From NCBI GenBank assembly GCA_900317215.1, contig ONFW01000148.1, positions 1 through 5,247 of the forward strand: a stretch of DNA of 5,247 nt. Reading direction: 5' to 3'. This document shows positions 1 through 4,944 of the stretch, one piece after another. This stretch comes from an uncultured Eubacteriales bacterium. GTDB lineage: Bacteria; Bacillota; Clostridia; Oscillospirales; Acutalibacteraceae. How positions within the stretch are numbered: the first letter of the stretch is position 1; each line of letters opens with the position of its first letter. The position numbers were made by a program, and so were the translations under genes. Below the pieces are notes generated by a model. That model saw only the letters and a list, made by a program, of their open reading frames with translations. It was not told the DNA's origin and searched no databases.

Positions 1-77
1 GCTCGCTGCGCTCGCTTACTTCGTTAGCATATATAACTTCAAAGCCGCGGTTTCCGGCATGGGCAAGGCACAGCCTT
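1..77. repeat. Direct repeat, copy 1 (cut by the window edge)
   Basis: Positions 1-77 are identical to 253-329, a 252-bp offset, and the identity stops abruptly after CACAGCCTT. The copy begins at the window edge, so the true element may be longer. It contains GCTCGC units separated by TGC and a small GCCG/CGGC inverted repeat around 44-58. Read on the - strand it gives an open frame rich in Ser-Glu-Arg, a look I associate with non-coding dispersed repeats rather than proteins. I see no transposase and no clear terminal inverted repeats. A dispersed intergenic repeat is the best reading; a local duplication is the alternative. Confidence 0.9.
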
Positions 78-252
78 TCCGTGCCTCTTTTCATTACGTT
101 TACTCATTCAAGGTCGTAGCGGAGAAACACACAGCAGGAGCAGACCTTTACGCTCTGCGAGGCGCTGGATTATCTGAATAAGCTGCTGCGTTATAAATCG
201 TCCCGTGCGGTCACGCACCGGCGCAGTGCCTGCGCTCTCGATTCGCGTTCTC
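78..252 (+). other. Spacer between repeat copies with a possible coding relic
   Basis: This spacer is unlike the repeats on either side. One + strand frame stays open from a stop at 117-119 to a TGA at 333-335. Between about 132 and 210 it reads like real protein, including LCEALDYLNKLLRYK with ordinary codon choice, but it has no ATG start, no ribosome binding site, and runs into repeat copy 2. A neighbouring frame (about 100-180) also looks partly protein-like. This may be the remnant of a gene broken by repeat insertion or rearrangement, or simply a chance open frame. I do not recognise a family. Confidence 0.2.
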
Positions 253-329
253 GCTCGCTGCGCTCGCTTACTTCGTTAGCATATATAACTTCAAAGCCGC
301 GGTTTCCGGCATGGGCAAGGCACAGCCTT
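253..329. repeat. Direct repeat, copy 2
   Basis: Exact match to positions 1-77. It is preceded by CGATTCGCGTTCTC. The sequence after it (330-433) diverges from that after copy 1 but still carries a related GCGTTCTC...CTCGCTGCG stretch at 363-378, as if a degenerate third repeat fragment follows. From here to 498 I see no gene; the sequence turns AT-rich from about 430 and leads into the operon promoter. Confidence 0.92.
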
Positions 330-469
330 GCATGATACTCACTCCGCTTATACTGAGCTGAGGGCGTTCTCTCGCTGCGTTTGTGAGTAAGGTTAACTGC
401 TGCCGATATGTCAGACCACGCTTTCGATTCCACACAGATTCCGAAAACAATTCATTGTTTATTTACTTC

Positions 470-489
470 ATTTCCACAACATTTCCACA
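470..489 (+). promoter_or_regulatory. Tandem ATTTCCACA direct repeat, candidate response-regulator operator
   Basis: ATTTCCACA occurs at 470-478 and again at 481-489, an 11-bp period or about one helical turn. The pair ends 9 bp before the -10 hexamer and so occupies the -35 region, where no good TTGACA-like hexamer is seen. OmpR/PhoB-family regulators typically bind tandem direct repeats with 10-11 bp period and activate promoters with poor -35 elements. Since the next gene encodes such a regulator, autoregulation is the natural guess, but binding is inferred. Confidence 0.5.
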
Positions 490-498
490 TTATTATTA

Positions 499-504
499 TA
501 TAAT
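499..504 (+). promoter_or_regulatory. -10 element (TATAAT) of the four-gene operon
   Basis: A perfect TATAAT lies 52 bp before the first start codon, inside the 10-bp palindrome ATTATATAAT (495-504). The predicted transcription start is near 511, giving a leader of about 46 nt that ends in an AAAGGGGAG ribosome binding site (542-550), 6 nt before the ATG. No matching -35 hexamer is visible; the tandem repeat at 470-489 sits there instead, suggesting an activator-dependent promoter. Confidence 0.6.
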
Positions 505-556
505 CCATTCAGAACAGTTGATCGGGAAATAATATCCGTACAAAGGGGAGATAAAA

Positions 557-1150
557 ATGAAGCTTCTTCTGGCGGAGCAGGACAGGGATTTTCCTGCGGC
601 GTTTTCAGCCCTGCTCAGACTTCACGGTCATCAGACCGCTGCAGTATATGACGGAACACAGGTATTGACAAGCTTAGCCTCGGAGAAGTGGGACGCCGCC
701 CTGCTTGACGATTCTCTGCCGAGAATACCGCACAGAGAGCTGATAACGGCATTCAAAAGCAGCTCGGTGCCTGTAATAGTTCTCACCTCAAAAAGACTCA
801 GCGCCGGTCTGCTGACACAGGAATATCTTGCAAGCGCTTATTTATCTCTGCCCTTTCTGCCCGATGAGCTGACAGGGCTGCTGAGCAGGCTGAGTGAATA
901 CAGGAGCACAAAGACGCCTCTTGTATATGAGGACGCTGTAATAACGCCCTCGGAGTTTTCACTGAGCGGCAGTATACCTGTAACGGCAGGGGAGATAGAG
1001 CTGTTTTCGCTGCTGCTCGAAAACAAAACGATAAACGAAAAACGCATGGGGTGTTATGTATTCTCACTGAATGCAAAGCTTGCCCGACTTAATAAAAAGA
1101 CCCGTATCAGATATCTGATAAATAAGGGATACAGGCTGGTGACGATTTGA
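557..1150 (+). CDS. Short OmpR-like response regulator with an atypical receiver domain
   Basis: Cytoplasmic DNA-binding regulator of 197 residues; the OmpR family is usually about 220-235. Residues 1-110 form a receiver domain (LLLAEQD at the N terminus, ALLDDSLP around Asp51, VIVLTSK with Thr77, YLSLPF at 95-100). Asp51 aligns with the phospho-acceptor and Thr77 is kept. The second acidic residue of the Mg-binding pair is Gln8, and the near-invariant Lys before Pro-Phe is Leu98. From about 135 a winged-helix domain follows (VTAGEIELFSLLLEN, then LNAKLARLNKK as recognition helix, ending NKGYRLV), but the loop before the recognition helix and the segment after it are shortened. The start is fixed by AAAGGGGAG 6 nt upstream. 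It is followed after 1 nt by the kinase gene, so the two form a pair. Probably an atypical, phosphorylation-independent regulator; DNA targets may include its own promoter repeats. Confidence 0.88.
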   Translation: MKLLLAEQDRDFPAAFSALLRLHGHQTAAVYDGTQVLTSLASEKWDAALLDDSLPRIPHRELITAFKSSSVPVIVLTSKRLSAGLLTQEYLASAYLSLPFLPDELTGLLSRLSEYRSTKTPLVYEDAVITPSEFSLSGSIPVTAGEIELFSLLLENKTINEKRMGCYVFSLNAKLARLNKKTRIRYLINKGYRLVTI

Positions 1151-1151
1151 T

Positions 1152-2426
1152 ATGAACAAGGCAAGAAAAAAATTCATACTCCTCTCGGAGCTTGTTATGC
1201 TCCTTCTGCTGAGCGTGCTGCTCACTGTGATCAATGTGATAAGCTTTACAATGGCTGCCGAGGACGCGGATATGGTAACTCAGAGAATAGCTCTCAGGCA
1301 CGGCTCCTTTGAAAACAAGCCTCCTGCAGAAGATATCCTTAACAACTCCTCCTCAACAGGCACGGGAGCCTCAGACGGTCAGAAAACCGAACCGAGGCCG
1401 TTCAGGATAAACGGAGGCTTTACAAGACCCGACCCCGACTCTGAGGAGATGCGCTCGTCGATGAGATACTTTACAGTGGCGCTCTCAGACGATGAACACC
1501 AGATATCCGAGCTTGTGGAATACAGGATCTCCGCGGTGACGGAGGACGAGGCGCTGGCATGGGCTGAGAGTCTGAGGAACGGCAGCGAAACAGGCTGGAC
1601 AAATGTCAGCTACCGCTACAGGATCTATGATGACAACGGAAGGACCCTCGTTACCGTGATAGATCAGAGCCGTGAGCTTGTGCCTTCCTACAGGATATTG
1701 TACATCTCTGTGTTCGGCGGTCTTGTGCTGATACTTCTCAGCATACCGATGCTCATCTTTATCGGAAAAAAGCAGTTCAGACCTCTTGAGGAGGCTGACA
1801 GAAAGCAGAGGCAGTTTATTGCAAGGCTTGAAAACGAATTTCGTATGCCTCTCACAATAATAAACGCCGGCACTGAAACGCTTGAACGCACCATAGGCAA
1901 GAACGAGCAGACAAGCTCTATAGACAAGCAGGTGCGGAGAATGACGGGACTCGTCAGGGAGCTTGGCTCGCTTGCAGTGTTTGAGGAAAGCGGATCAAAA
2001 ACCACAACGGAGCTTTCTGAGCTGATGACTGCAATGCTCGAAAACAGCAGGAGCAGCTTTGAGGAGAAGGGGCTTGAGCTGAGCTGTGAGATAGATCCCG
2101 GTATCTCCGTTATGATAAACGACTATGCAATGCAGAGAGTTATAAAGGAGCTGATAAACAACGCTCTTGTTTACTCTCAGTCAAAGGCAGGGTTCAGTCT
2201 TAAAAGGCATAAGGACAGGATAAAGCTGACTGCATATAATGACACACAGCTTCCGGACGGGAGCTGCGATGAAATATTCGACCGCTTTACCACGCTTGAA
2301 AACGCAAGGGATAAGGGCGGCGCAGGTCTGGGACTTTCCTACGTCAAGGATGTTATAAAGTCGTCAGACGGCAGAGTGTCGGCAGCGGTCAGGAACGGCA
2401 TTATAAGAATAGTATGCGACCTGTGA
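1152..2426 (+). CDS. Membrane sensor histidine kinase lacking the phospho-accepting histidine
   Basis: A 424-residue inner-membrane sensor. TM1 is about 9-32, an extracytoplasmic sensor region spans about 33-180 (with a Ser/Gly/Pro-rich low-complexity stretch near 60-90), and TM2 is about 182-204; no HAMP domain is seen. The dimerisation helix begins RQFIAR and leads to ENEFRMPLT at 227-235, where the family has (S/G)HE(L/I)(R/K)TPLT, so Asn228 stands at the phospho-accepting His. The ATP-binding domain keeps the N-box Asn337 (ELINNALVYS), an F-box-like IFDRF, and the G2 box GGAGLGLS at 389-396. The G1 box is weak (YNDTQLPDG), although Asn-for-Asp there is, from memory, common in this clostridial subfamily. 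The gene starts 1 nt after the regulator stop (TGATATG) with only a weak ribosome binding site, implying translational coupling. Likely a pseudokinase that may bind ATP and signal by conformation. Confidence 0.9.
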   Translation: MNKARKKFILLSELVMLLLLSVLLTVINVISFTMAAEDADMVTQRIALRHGSFENKPPAEDILNNSSSTGTGASDGQKTEPRPFRINGGFTRPDPDSEEMRSSMRYFTVALSDDEHQISELVEYRISAVTEDEALAWAESLRNGSETGWTNVSYRYRIYDDNGRTLVTVIDQSRELVPSYRILYISVFGGLVLILLSIPMLIFIGKKQFRPLEEADRKQRQFIARLENEFRMPLTIINAGTETLERTIGKNEQTSSIDKQVRRMTGLVRELGSLAVFEESGSKTTTELSELMTAMLENSRSSFEEKGLELSCEIDPGISVMINDYAMQRVIKELINNALVYSQSKAGFSLKRHKDRIKLTAYNDTQLPDGSCDEIFDRFTTLENARDKGGAGLGLSYVKDVIKSSDGRVSAAVRNGIIRIVCDL

Positions 2427-2441
2427 TGAGGAGGTGAGAGC

Positions 2442-3164
2442 ATGGCAGCGGTCAGCAATCCTATCGTTGTTATGAAACGGTATGAAATGAAATATATAAT
2501 GAACGAGGACCAGACGGAGTATTTCAAAAGAAGCATTGAGGGTCACATGAAGGAGGATAAGTTCGGACTTTGCTCGATAGCCTCTCTTTATTACGACACC
2601 CCGAATTACCGGCTTATAAGAGAATCTATAGAAAAGCCCCCGTTCAAGGAAAAAATAAGGCTGCGTTCCTACGGTCTTGCAACTGAAAGCTCGCCTGTAT
2701 TTCTTGAGCTTAAGCGCAAGGCCTACGGGATAGTATATAAAAGGCGCGTGCAGACGACCATACCTCTGGTAAATAAATTCTTCTACGGAGAAGGAGATAT
2801 CTGTGCCGGAGGTCAGATAAACCGCGAGATAACCACCTTCCGCGATCATTATCAGACCCTTGTTCCCGCCTGTCTGATAATCTATGACAGGATAGCGTAT
2901 TTTCAGCCGGACGGCGACCTGCGTCTTACCATAGATCACGCCCCGAGATACCGTTATGAGCAGCTCGATCTTACTACCTCCATGCAGGGTGATCTGCTGC
3001 TCGGAAAGGGCTCAACAATACTCGAGATCAAGGTGCAGCAGTCTGTTCCGCTGTGGCTCTCCTCAATACTATCAAATGGAAAGATATACAAGGGCAGCTT
3101 TTCAAAATACGGAGAGGCCTACAGGCAGCAGCTCCTTAAAGCCCAGAAAGAAAGGAAGTTATGA
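2442..3164 (+). CDS. VTC-domain (polyphosphate polymerase-like) protein
   Basis: A 240-residue soluble protein of the VTC/CYTH triphosphate-tunnel type, related to the catalytic domain of yeast Vtc4, which makes polyphosphate from ATP. Visible motifs in order: KRYEMKY (12-18), SLYYDT (48-53), KIRLRSYG with Arg73 and Arg75, FLELKRK (87-93), YDR with Arg150, ILEIKV with Glu195 and Lys197, and FSKY with Ser221 and Lys222. These match the basic tunnel residues, metal-binding Glu and Ser-Lys pair known for Vtc4, so the active site looks intact. There is no signal peptide, membrane segment or SPX domain. The start follows AGGAGGT at 2429-2435 with 6 nt spacing, far stronger than the two preceding sites, so it may be translated in excess. 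It lies 15 bp after the kinase gene and 3 bp before the DUF4956 gene, a pairing I recall as common in Clostridia. The product in bacteria is inferred; inorganic polyphosphate is the leading guess. Confidence 0.9.
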   Translation: MAAVSNPIVVMKRYEMKYIMNEDQTEYFKRSIEGHMKEDKFGLCSIASLYYDTPNYRLIRESIEKPPFKEKIRLRSYGLATESSPVFLELKRKAYGIVYKRRVQTTIPLVNKFFYGEGDICAGGQINREITTFRDHYQTLVPACLIIYDRIAYFQPDGDLRLTIDHAPRYRYEQLDLTTSMQGDLLLGKGSTILEIKVQQSVPLWLSSILSNGKIYKGSFSKYGEAYRQQLLKAQKERKL

Positions 3165-3167
3165 CTT

Positions 3168-3842
3168 ATGTTTGATACGATATATAATTCCGGCACCGTC
3201 TCCGCCTCGCAGTTTTTCATTATGGCAGCAGCCTCTATAGCTGCCGGCTTTGTATACGCCTTTATAATATCCTTCAGGATAAGAGCAAAGAAACGCTTCT
3301 TTATTGTGACGGCAGTAGTTCCGTTCATAGTTTCCGCAGTTATAACCTTTGTCAGCGGAAATATCGGCGCAGGCGTCGCGGTGGGCGGCGCATTCAGCCT
3401 GATACGATTCAGGAGCGCCCCCGGCAGCGCAGACGAGATAAGCTCCCTGCTCATAGCAATGGGCTCGGGCATAGCCTTCGGAATGGGCTATATAGCCTAC
3501 GGTGTGATAATCCTCATCGGAATGGCGGTCATCTTCCTTGTGCTTTCGCTGCTCCCGATCTTCGAGCATAAGAGCATGAGCGAGGAGAAGCTGCTCAGGA
3601 TAACGATACCCGAATCCCTCGAATACTCCGGCGCCTTTGACGATACCTTCAGACATTTCCTGAAAAGCTATGAGAACGCAGGAGTAAAAACAACAGGCAT
3701 GGGCTCAATGTTCCGTCTTTCCTTCAAAATTGTCATGAAGGATCCCGCAGAGGAGAAGGAATTTATTGATGAGCTGAGAACAAAAAACGGAAATCTTGAG
3801 ATAGCTGTGCTCCCATACACTGAGCCGTCAAATCAGCTTTGA
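3168..3842 (+). CDS. DUF4956 family membrane protein
   Basis: A 224-residue membrane protein. Hydrophobic segments lie at about 14-36, 43-63, a glycine-rich less regular stretch at 64-110, and 112-132. They are followed by a cytoplasmic-looking domain (about 138-220) with alternating strand and helix pattern. The hallmark GGAFSLIRFRSAPGSADEI sits at 73-91: a conserved arginine-containing loop between membrane segments, reminiscent of the glycine/arginine loops of MgtC-like proteins. Positive residues after the first segment (RIRAKKR) suggest that loop is inside. It starts 3 bp after the VTC stop, with AAAGGAAG at 3151-3158 as ribosome binding site, and ends the operon. The function of DUF4956 is not established as far as I know. 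Constant pairing with VTC-domain proteins makes it a candidate membrane partner or exit route for the polymer, by analogy with the membrane subunits of yeast VTC. Confidence 0.88.
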   Translation: MFDTIYNSGTVSASQFFIMAAASIAAGFVYAFIISFRIRAKKRFFIVTAVVPFIVSAVITFVSGNIGAGVAVGGAFSLIRFRSAPGSADEISSLLIAMGSGIAFGMGYIAYGVIILIGMAVIFLVLSLLPIFEHKSMSEEKLLRITIPESLEYSGAFDDTFRHFLKSYENAGVKTTGMGSMFRLSFKIVMKDPAEEKEFIDELRTKNGNLEIAVLPYTEPSNQL

Positions 3843-3894
3843 TACGGTCACTCACATAGCTTTACACCACAATACACGATATACTTCCTCAATT

Positions 3895-3961
3895 TTGCCC
3901 CTCGCAAGGCTGCTGCATGCTATAAAGCCGCTCAGCTTTACGAGGGGCAAGCCCTGTTTTT
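3895..3961 (+). other. Long-stem hairpin downstream of the operon
   Basis: TTGCCCCTCG (3895-3904) pairs perfectly with CGAGGGGCAA (3941-3950). Inside, TAAAGC (3923-3928) pairs with GCTTTA (3935-3940), stacking a second helix on the first. The stem is followed by GCCCTGTTTTT (3951-3961), so the T-run starts 6 nt after it. A competing small hairpin AGGG/CCCT (3943-3946 with 3952-3955) sits closer to the Ts. It could be the operon terminator, a processing or 3'-end stabilising structure, or part of a larger structured RNA. The region 3843-4209 has no gene on either strand. Confidence 0.5.
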
Positions 3962-4035
3962 AAGGCTTTCACGGCACAGGACACATCATTTGGTTTTCAC
4001 ATCAGATCATGCCGTACAGGGGATAGGACAGGGCT
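3950..4035. other. Nested inverted repeats in the convergent intergenic region
   Basis: AGCCCTGT (3950-3957) is complementary to ACAGGGCT (4028-4035), and inside it ACGGCA (3971-3976) is complementary to TGCCGT (4010-4015). The arms are nested rather than crossed, as expected for a folded RNA or a decayed mobile element. The outer 5' arm directly abuts the 3' arm of the hairpin at 3895-3950. I do not recognise a known RNA family. Arms this short can arise by chance. Confidence 0.3.
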
Positions 4036-4101
4036 GTATAAAGTCTGAGGGCCTTATAGTTCGTTTTCTTGTACTTTAAAAATGTTATAATTAAAGCAGA
4101 A

Positions 4102-4178
4102 AAGCCTTTGTCATATTGCATGAATTATGGCATGTTTTTTTTACTCTTGCGTTATATATATTGTAGCATCAAAGGCTT
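4102..4178 (-). other. 9-bp inverted repeat, possible 3' structure of the crp/fnr-like transcript
   Basis: AAGCCTTTG (4102-4110) and CAAAGGCTT (4170-4178) are exact complements, 59 bp apart. In the - strand transcript, after the stop at 4210, the second arm to be made is followed by TTCTGCTTTAATT, a weak U-rich tail, so it might end that transcript despite the long loop. The other arm overlaps the first two bases of the TTGACA of the + strand promoter at 4177. It also encloses the T-run terminator. Confidence 0.3.
4109..4142 (+). terminator. Candidate intrinsic terminator for the + strand operon
   Basis: TGTCATA (4109-4115) pairs with TATGGCA (4126-4132) through one G-U pair around a 10-nt loop. 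TG and then a run of eight Ts (4135-4142) follow. The T-run is the best on the + strand in this intergenic region. The stem is only moderately stable. On the opposite strand the G-U becomes an A-C mismatch and there is no T-run, so it would work in the + direction only. Use of this site would give the operon a 3' untranslated tail of about 300 nt that includes the hairpins at 3895-4035. Confidence 0.5.
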
Positions 4179-4198
4179 GACAACGCTATATATGGTGG
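4151..4198 (+). promoter_or_regulatory. Candidate NrdR box pair at the antisense promoter
   Basis: Compared with the NrdR consensus as I recall it, ACACWATATATWGTGT, positions 4183-4198 match 13 of 16 (ACGCTATATATGGTGG). Positions 4151-4166 match 10 of 16, with all ten central positions (TATATATTGT) fitting. The box starts are 32 bp apart with a 16-bp gap, the usual NrdR spacing of three helical turns, and identical to the second pair at 4870-4917. The better box exactly fills the spacer of the promoter at 4177-4204, where a bound repressor would block it. AT-rich sequence makes chance matches possible, especially for the weaker box. Confidence 0.42.
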
Positions 4199-4204
4199 TA
4201 TAAT
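4177..4204 (+). promoter_or_regulatory. Near-perfect sigma-A promoter pointing into crp/fnr in antisense
   Basis: TTGACA (4177-4182), a 16-bp spacer, and TATAAT (4199-4204), with TGG directly before the -10 giving an extended -10. This is the strongest promoter-like sequence in the window. The predicted start is near 4211, inside the stop codon of the - strand regulator gene. No + strand gene follows until nrdD at 5010, and I see no clear + strand terminator between. It would therefore make an antisense RNA across the whole crp/fnr-like gene, possibly continuing into nrdD. Confidence 0.65.
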
Positions 4205-4209
4205 ATGTC

Positions 4210-4860
4210 TTAGCCTCTTGACGAGGACAAATCGTTCAGTATATAGCGGTCTGCCTCGGGGCAGGAGATGATGTTCTCACGCTTCATTTTCGCAAGCTCC
4301 CGCATCATGGCGCTTCTGTCAACACAGATGTATTCGGCAAGGTCGCACAGCGGAACAGGCAGATAAAGCAGCCCCTCGCTGTCGCGGCGGGCAAAGCAGC
4401 CGAACACGCTCAGCAGCTTTTTACGGATATTCCTGCCAGAGAGAATATCAAGGTGAAGCCTGCTGCGGCGCACTGCTGAAGCAAGTATGTTCTCTGCAAA
4501 TCTTTTGTGGCACAGACAGACCTTGCTGCACAGTCCGGTGATGCCTGCCGTCTCAAAAAAGCTGACCGAGCAGTCGGTCTTTGCAAAAACATAGTATAAA
4601 TTTACATCGCTTTCGGTGGAAATTATACTCCCGAAGATATTGCCGTCAAGGTAGATATCGAGAATGTTTTCCTCGCCCTGCTCGTCTATGCTCTTGAGAT
4701 AAGCCGTGCCGCTGCGTATTATTCCCGAATATCCCGCGCTCTGAGAGAGTCTCATTATTATCTCTCCTTTTCTGAAGGAGCGTTCTTCAAAGCGCAGACA
4801 CTCCGAAAGACGGGAAATATCGGCGTCACTCAGCCCTTCAAATACCGGATAATTATTCAT
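4210..4860 (-). CDS. Crp/Fnr-family transcriptional regulator
   Basis: A 216-residue cytoplasmic DNA-binding protein of family-typical length. Residues 5-120 are a cyclic-nucleotide-binding-type beta-roll (PVFEGLSDADI, RKGEIIM, IIRSGTAYL, DGNIFG at 72-77). The Arg-Ser/Thr pair that binds cAMP in true Crp is absent, so the ligand is something else. A dimerisation helix follows at about 120-140. The winged helix is at about 165-210 (LCDLAEYICVDRSAMMRELAKMK). Arg182 and Arg187 align with the DNA-contacting Arg180 and Arg185 of E. coli Crp, with Ser183 at Glu181. Cysteines are many, including Cys111, Cys115 and Cys117 (CSKVCLC), which might bind a metal or Fe-S cluster, but spacing differs from known Fnr. 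The start is fixed by AGGAGG at 4867-4872. It is divergent from nrdD and shares a control region of about 150 bp, so nrdD is the likely target. Confidence 0.9.
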   Translation of the reverse strand: MNNYPVFEGLSDADISRLSECLRFEERSFRKGEIIMRLSQSAGYSGIIRSGTAYLKSIDEQGEENILDIYLDGNIFGSIISTESDVNLYYVFAKTDCSVSFFETAGITGLCSKVCLCHKRFAENILASAVRRSRLHLDILSGRNIRKKLLSVFGCFARRDSEGLLYLPVPLCDLAEYICVDRSAMMRELAKMKRENIISCPEADRYILNDLSSSRG

Positions 4861-4869
4861 TGTTGACCT

Positions 4870-4917
4870 CCTCTATATAATGTGCCTTAATTTTGTGCAA
4901 AACGCTATATCTTGTAT
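4870..4917 (-). promoter_or_regulatory. Candidate NrdR box pair in the crp/fnr promoter and leader
   Basis: Against the recalled NrdR consensus ACACWATATATWGTGT, positions 4902-4917 match 13 of 16 (ACGCTATATCTTGTAT) and 4870-4885 match 12 of 16 (CCTCTATATAATGTGC). The starts are 32 bp apart with a 16-bp gap, the canonical arrangement. The upstream box overlaps the -10 and the predicted start of the crp/fnr-like gene, and the other overlaps its ribosome binding site. From the predicted nrdD start they lie about -70 and -102. Repression of the crp/fnr-like gene by the dATP/ATP-sensing repressor NrdR is the simplest reading. Confidence 0.5.
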
Positions 4918-4944
4918 TATACCGCATAACTGTTGCAATTGCAA
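4916..4944 (-). promoter_or_regulatory. Promoter of the crp/fnr-like gene
   Basis: On the - strand, TTGCAA (4944-4939), a 17-bp spacer and TATAAT (4921-4916). The predicted start is near 4909, giving a leader of about 49 nt that ends in AGGAGGT, 5-6 nt before the ATG at 4860. The -35 lies within the 16-bp palindrome at 4931-4946 and the -10 touches a candidate NrdR box, so both factors could repress it. Confidence 0.65.

Noticed and set aside
191..433. 80-codon - strand open frame
   Set aside because: It is made mostly of the repeat sequence and gives Ser-Glu-Arg-rich peptide typical of non-coding dispersed repeats; no convincing ribosome binding site or family.
1148..1154. Frameshift or fusion between regulator and kinase genes
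   Set aside because: TGATATG gives a clean stop then start with 1 nt between; both proteins end and begin as expected.
2220..2260. Weak G1 box of the kinase as further proof of a dead ATPase
   Set aside because: From memory, Asn-Thr without the usual Gly is common in this clostridial kinase subfamily, and the N and G2 boxes are intact, so it is not independent evidence.
2364..2939. 191-codon - strand open frame opposite the VTC gene
   Set aside because: The + strand VTC frame has all family motifs and a strong ribosome binding site; this is its antisense shadow.
3159..3656. 165-codon - strand open frame opposite the DUF4956 gene
   Set aside because: Repetitive Tyr/Ala/His-rich composition from antisense of membrane-protein codons; the + strand frame carries the DUF4956 hallmark.
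3941..3961. Simple intrinsic terminator directly after DUF4956
   Set aside because: The T-run starts 6 nt after the 10-bp stem and the closer AGGG/CCCT hairpin has only 4 bp, so I list it as a hairpin and favour the T8 site at 4135-4142.
3843..4209. Known riboswitch or CRISPR array in the intergenic region
   Set aside because: No regular repeat-spacer pattern and no conserved riboswitch core I can recognise; no gene downstream on the + strand.
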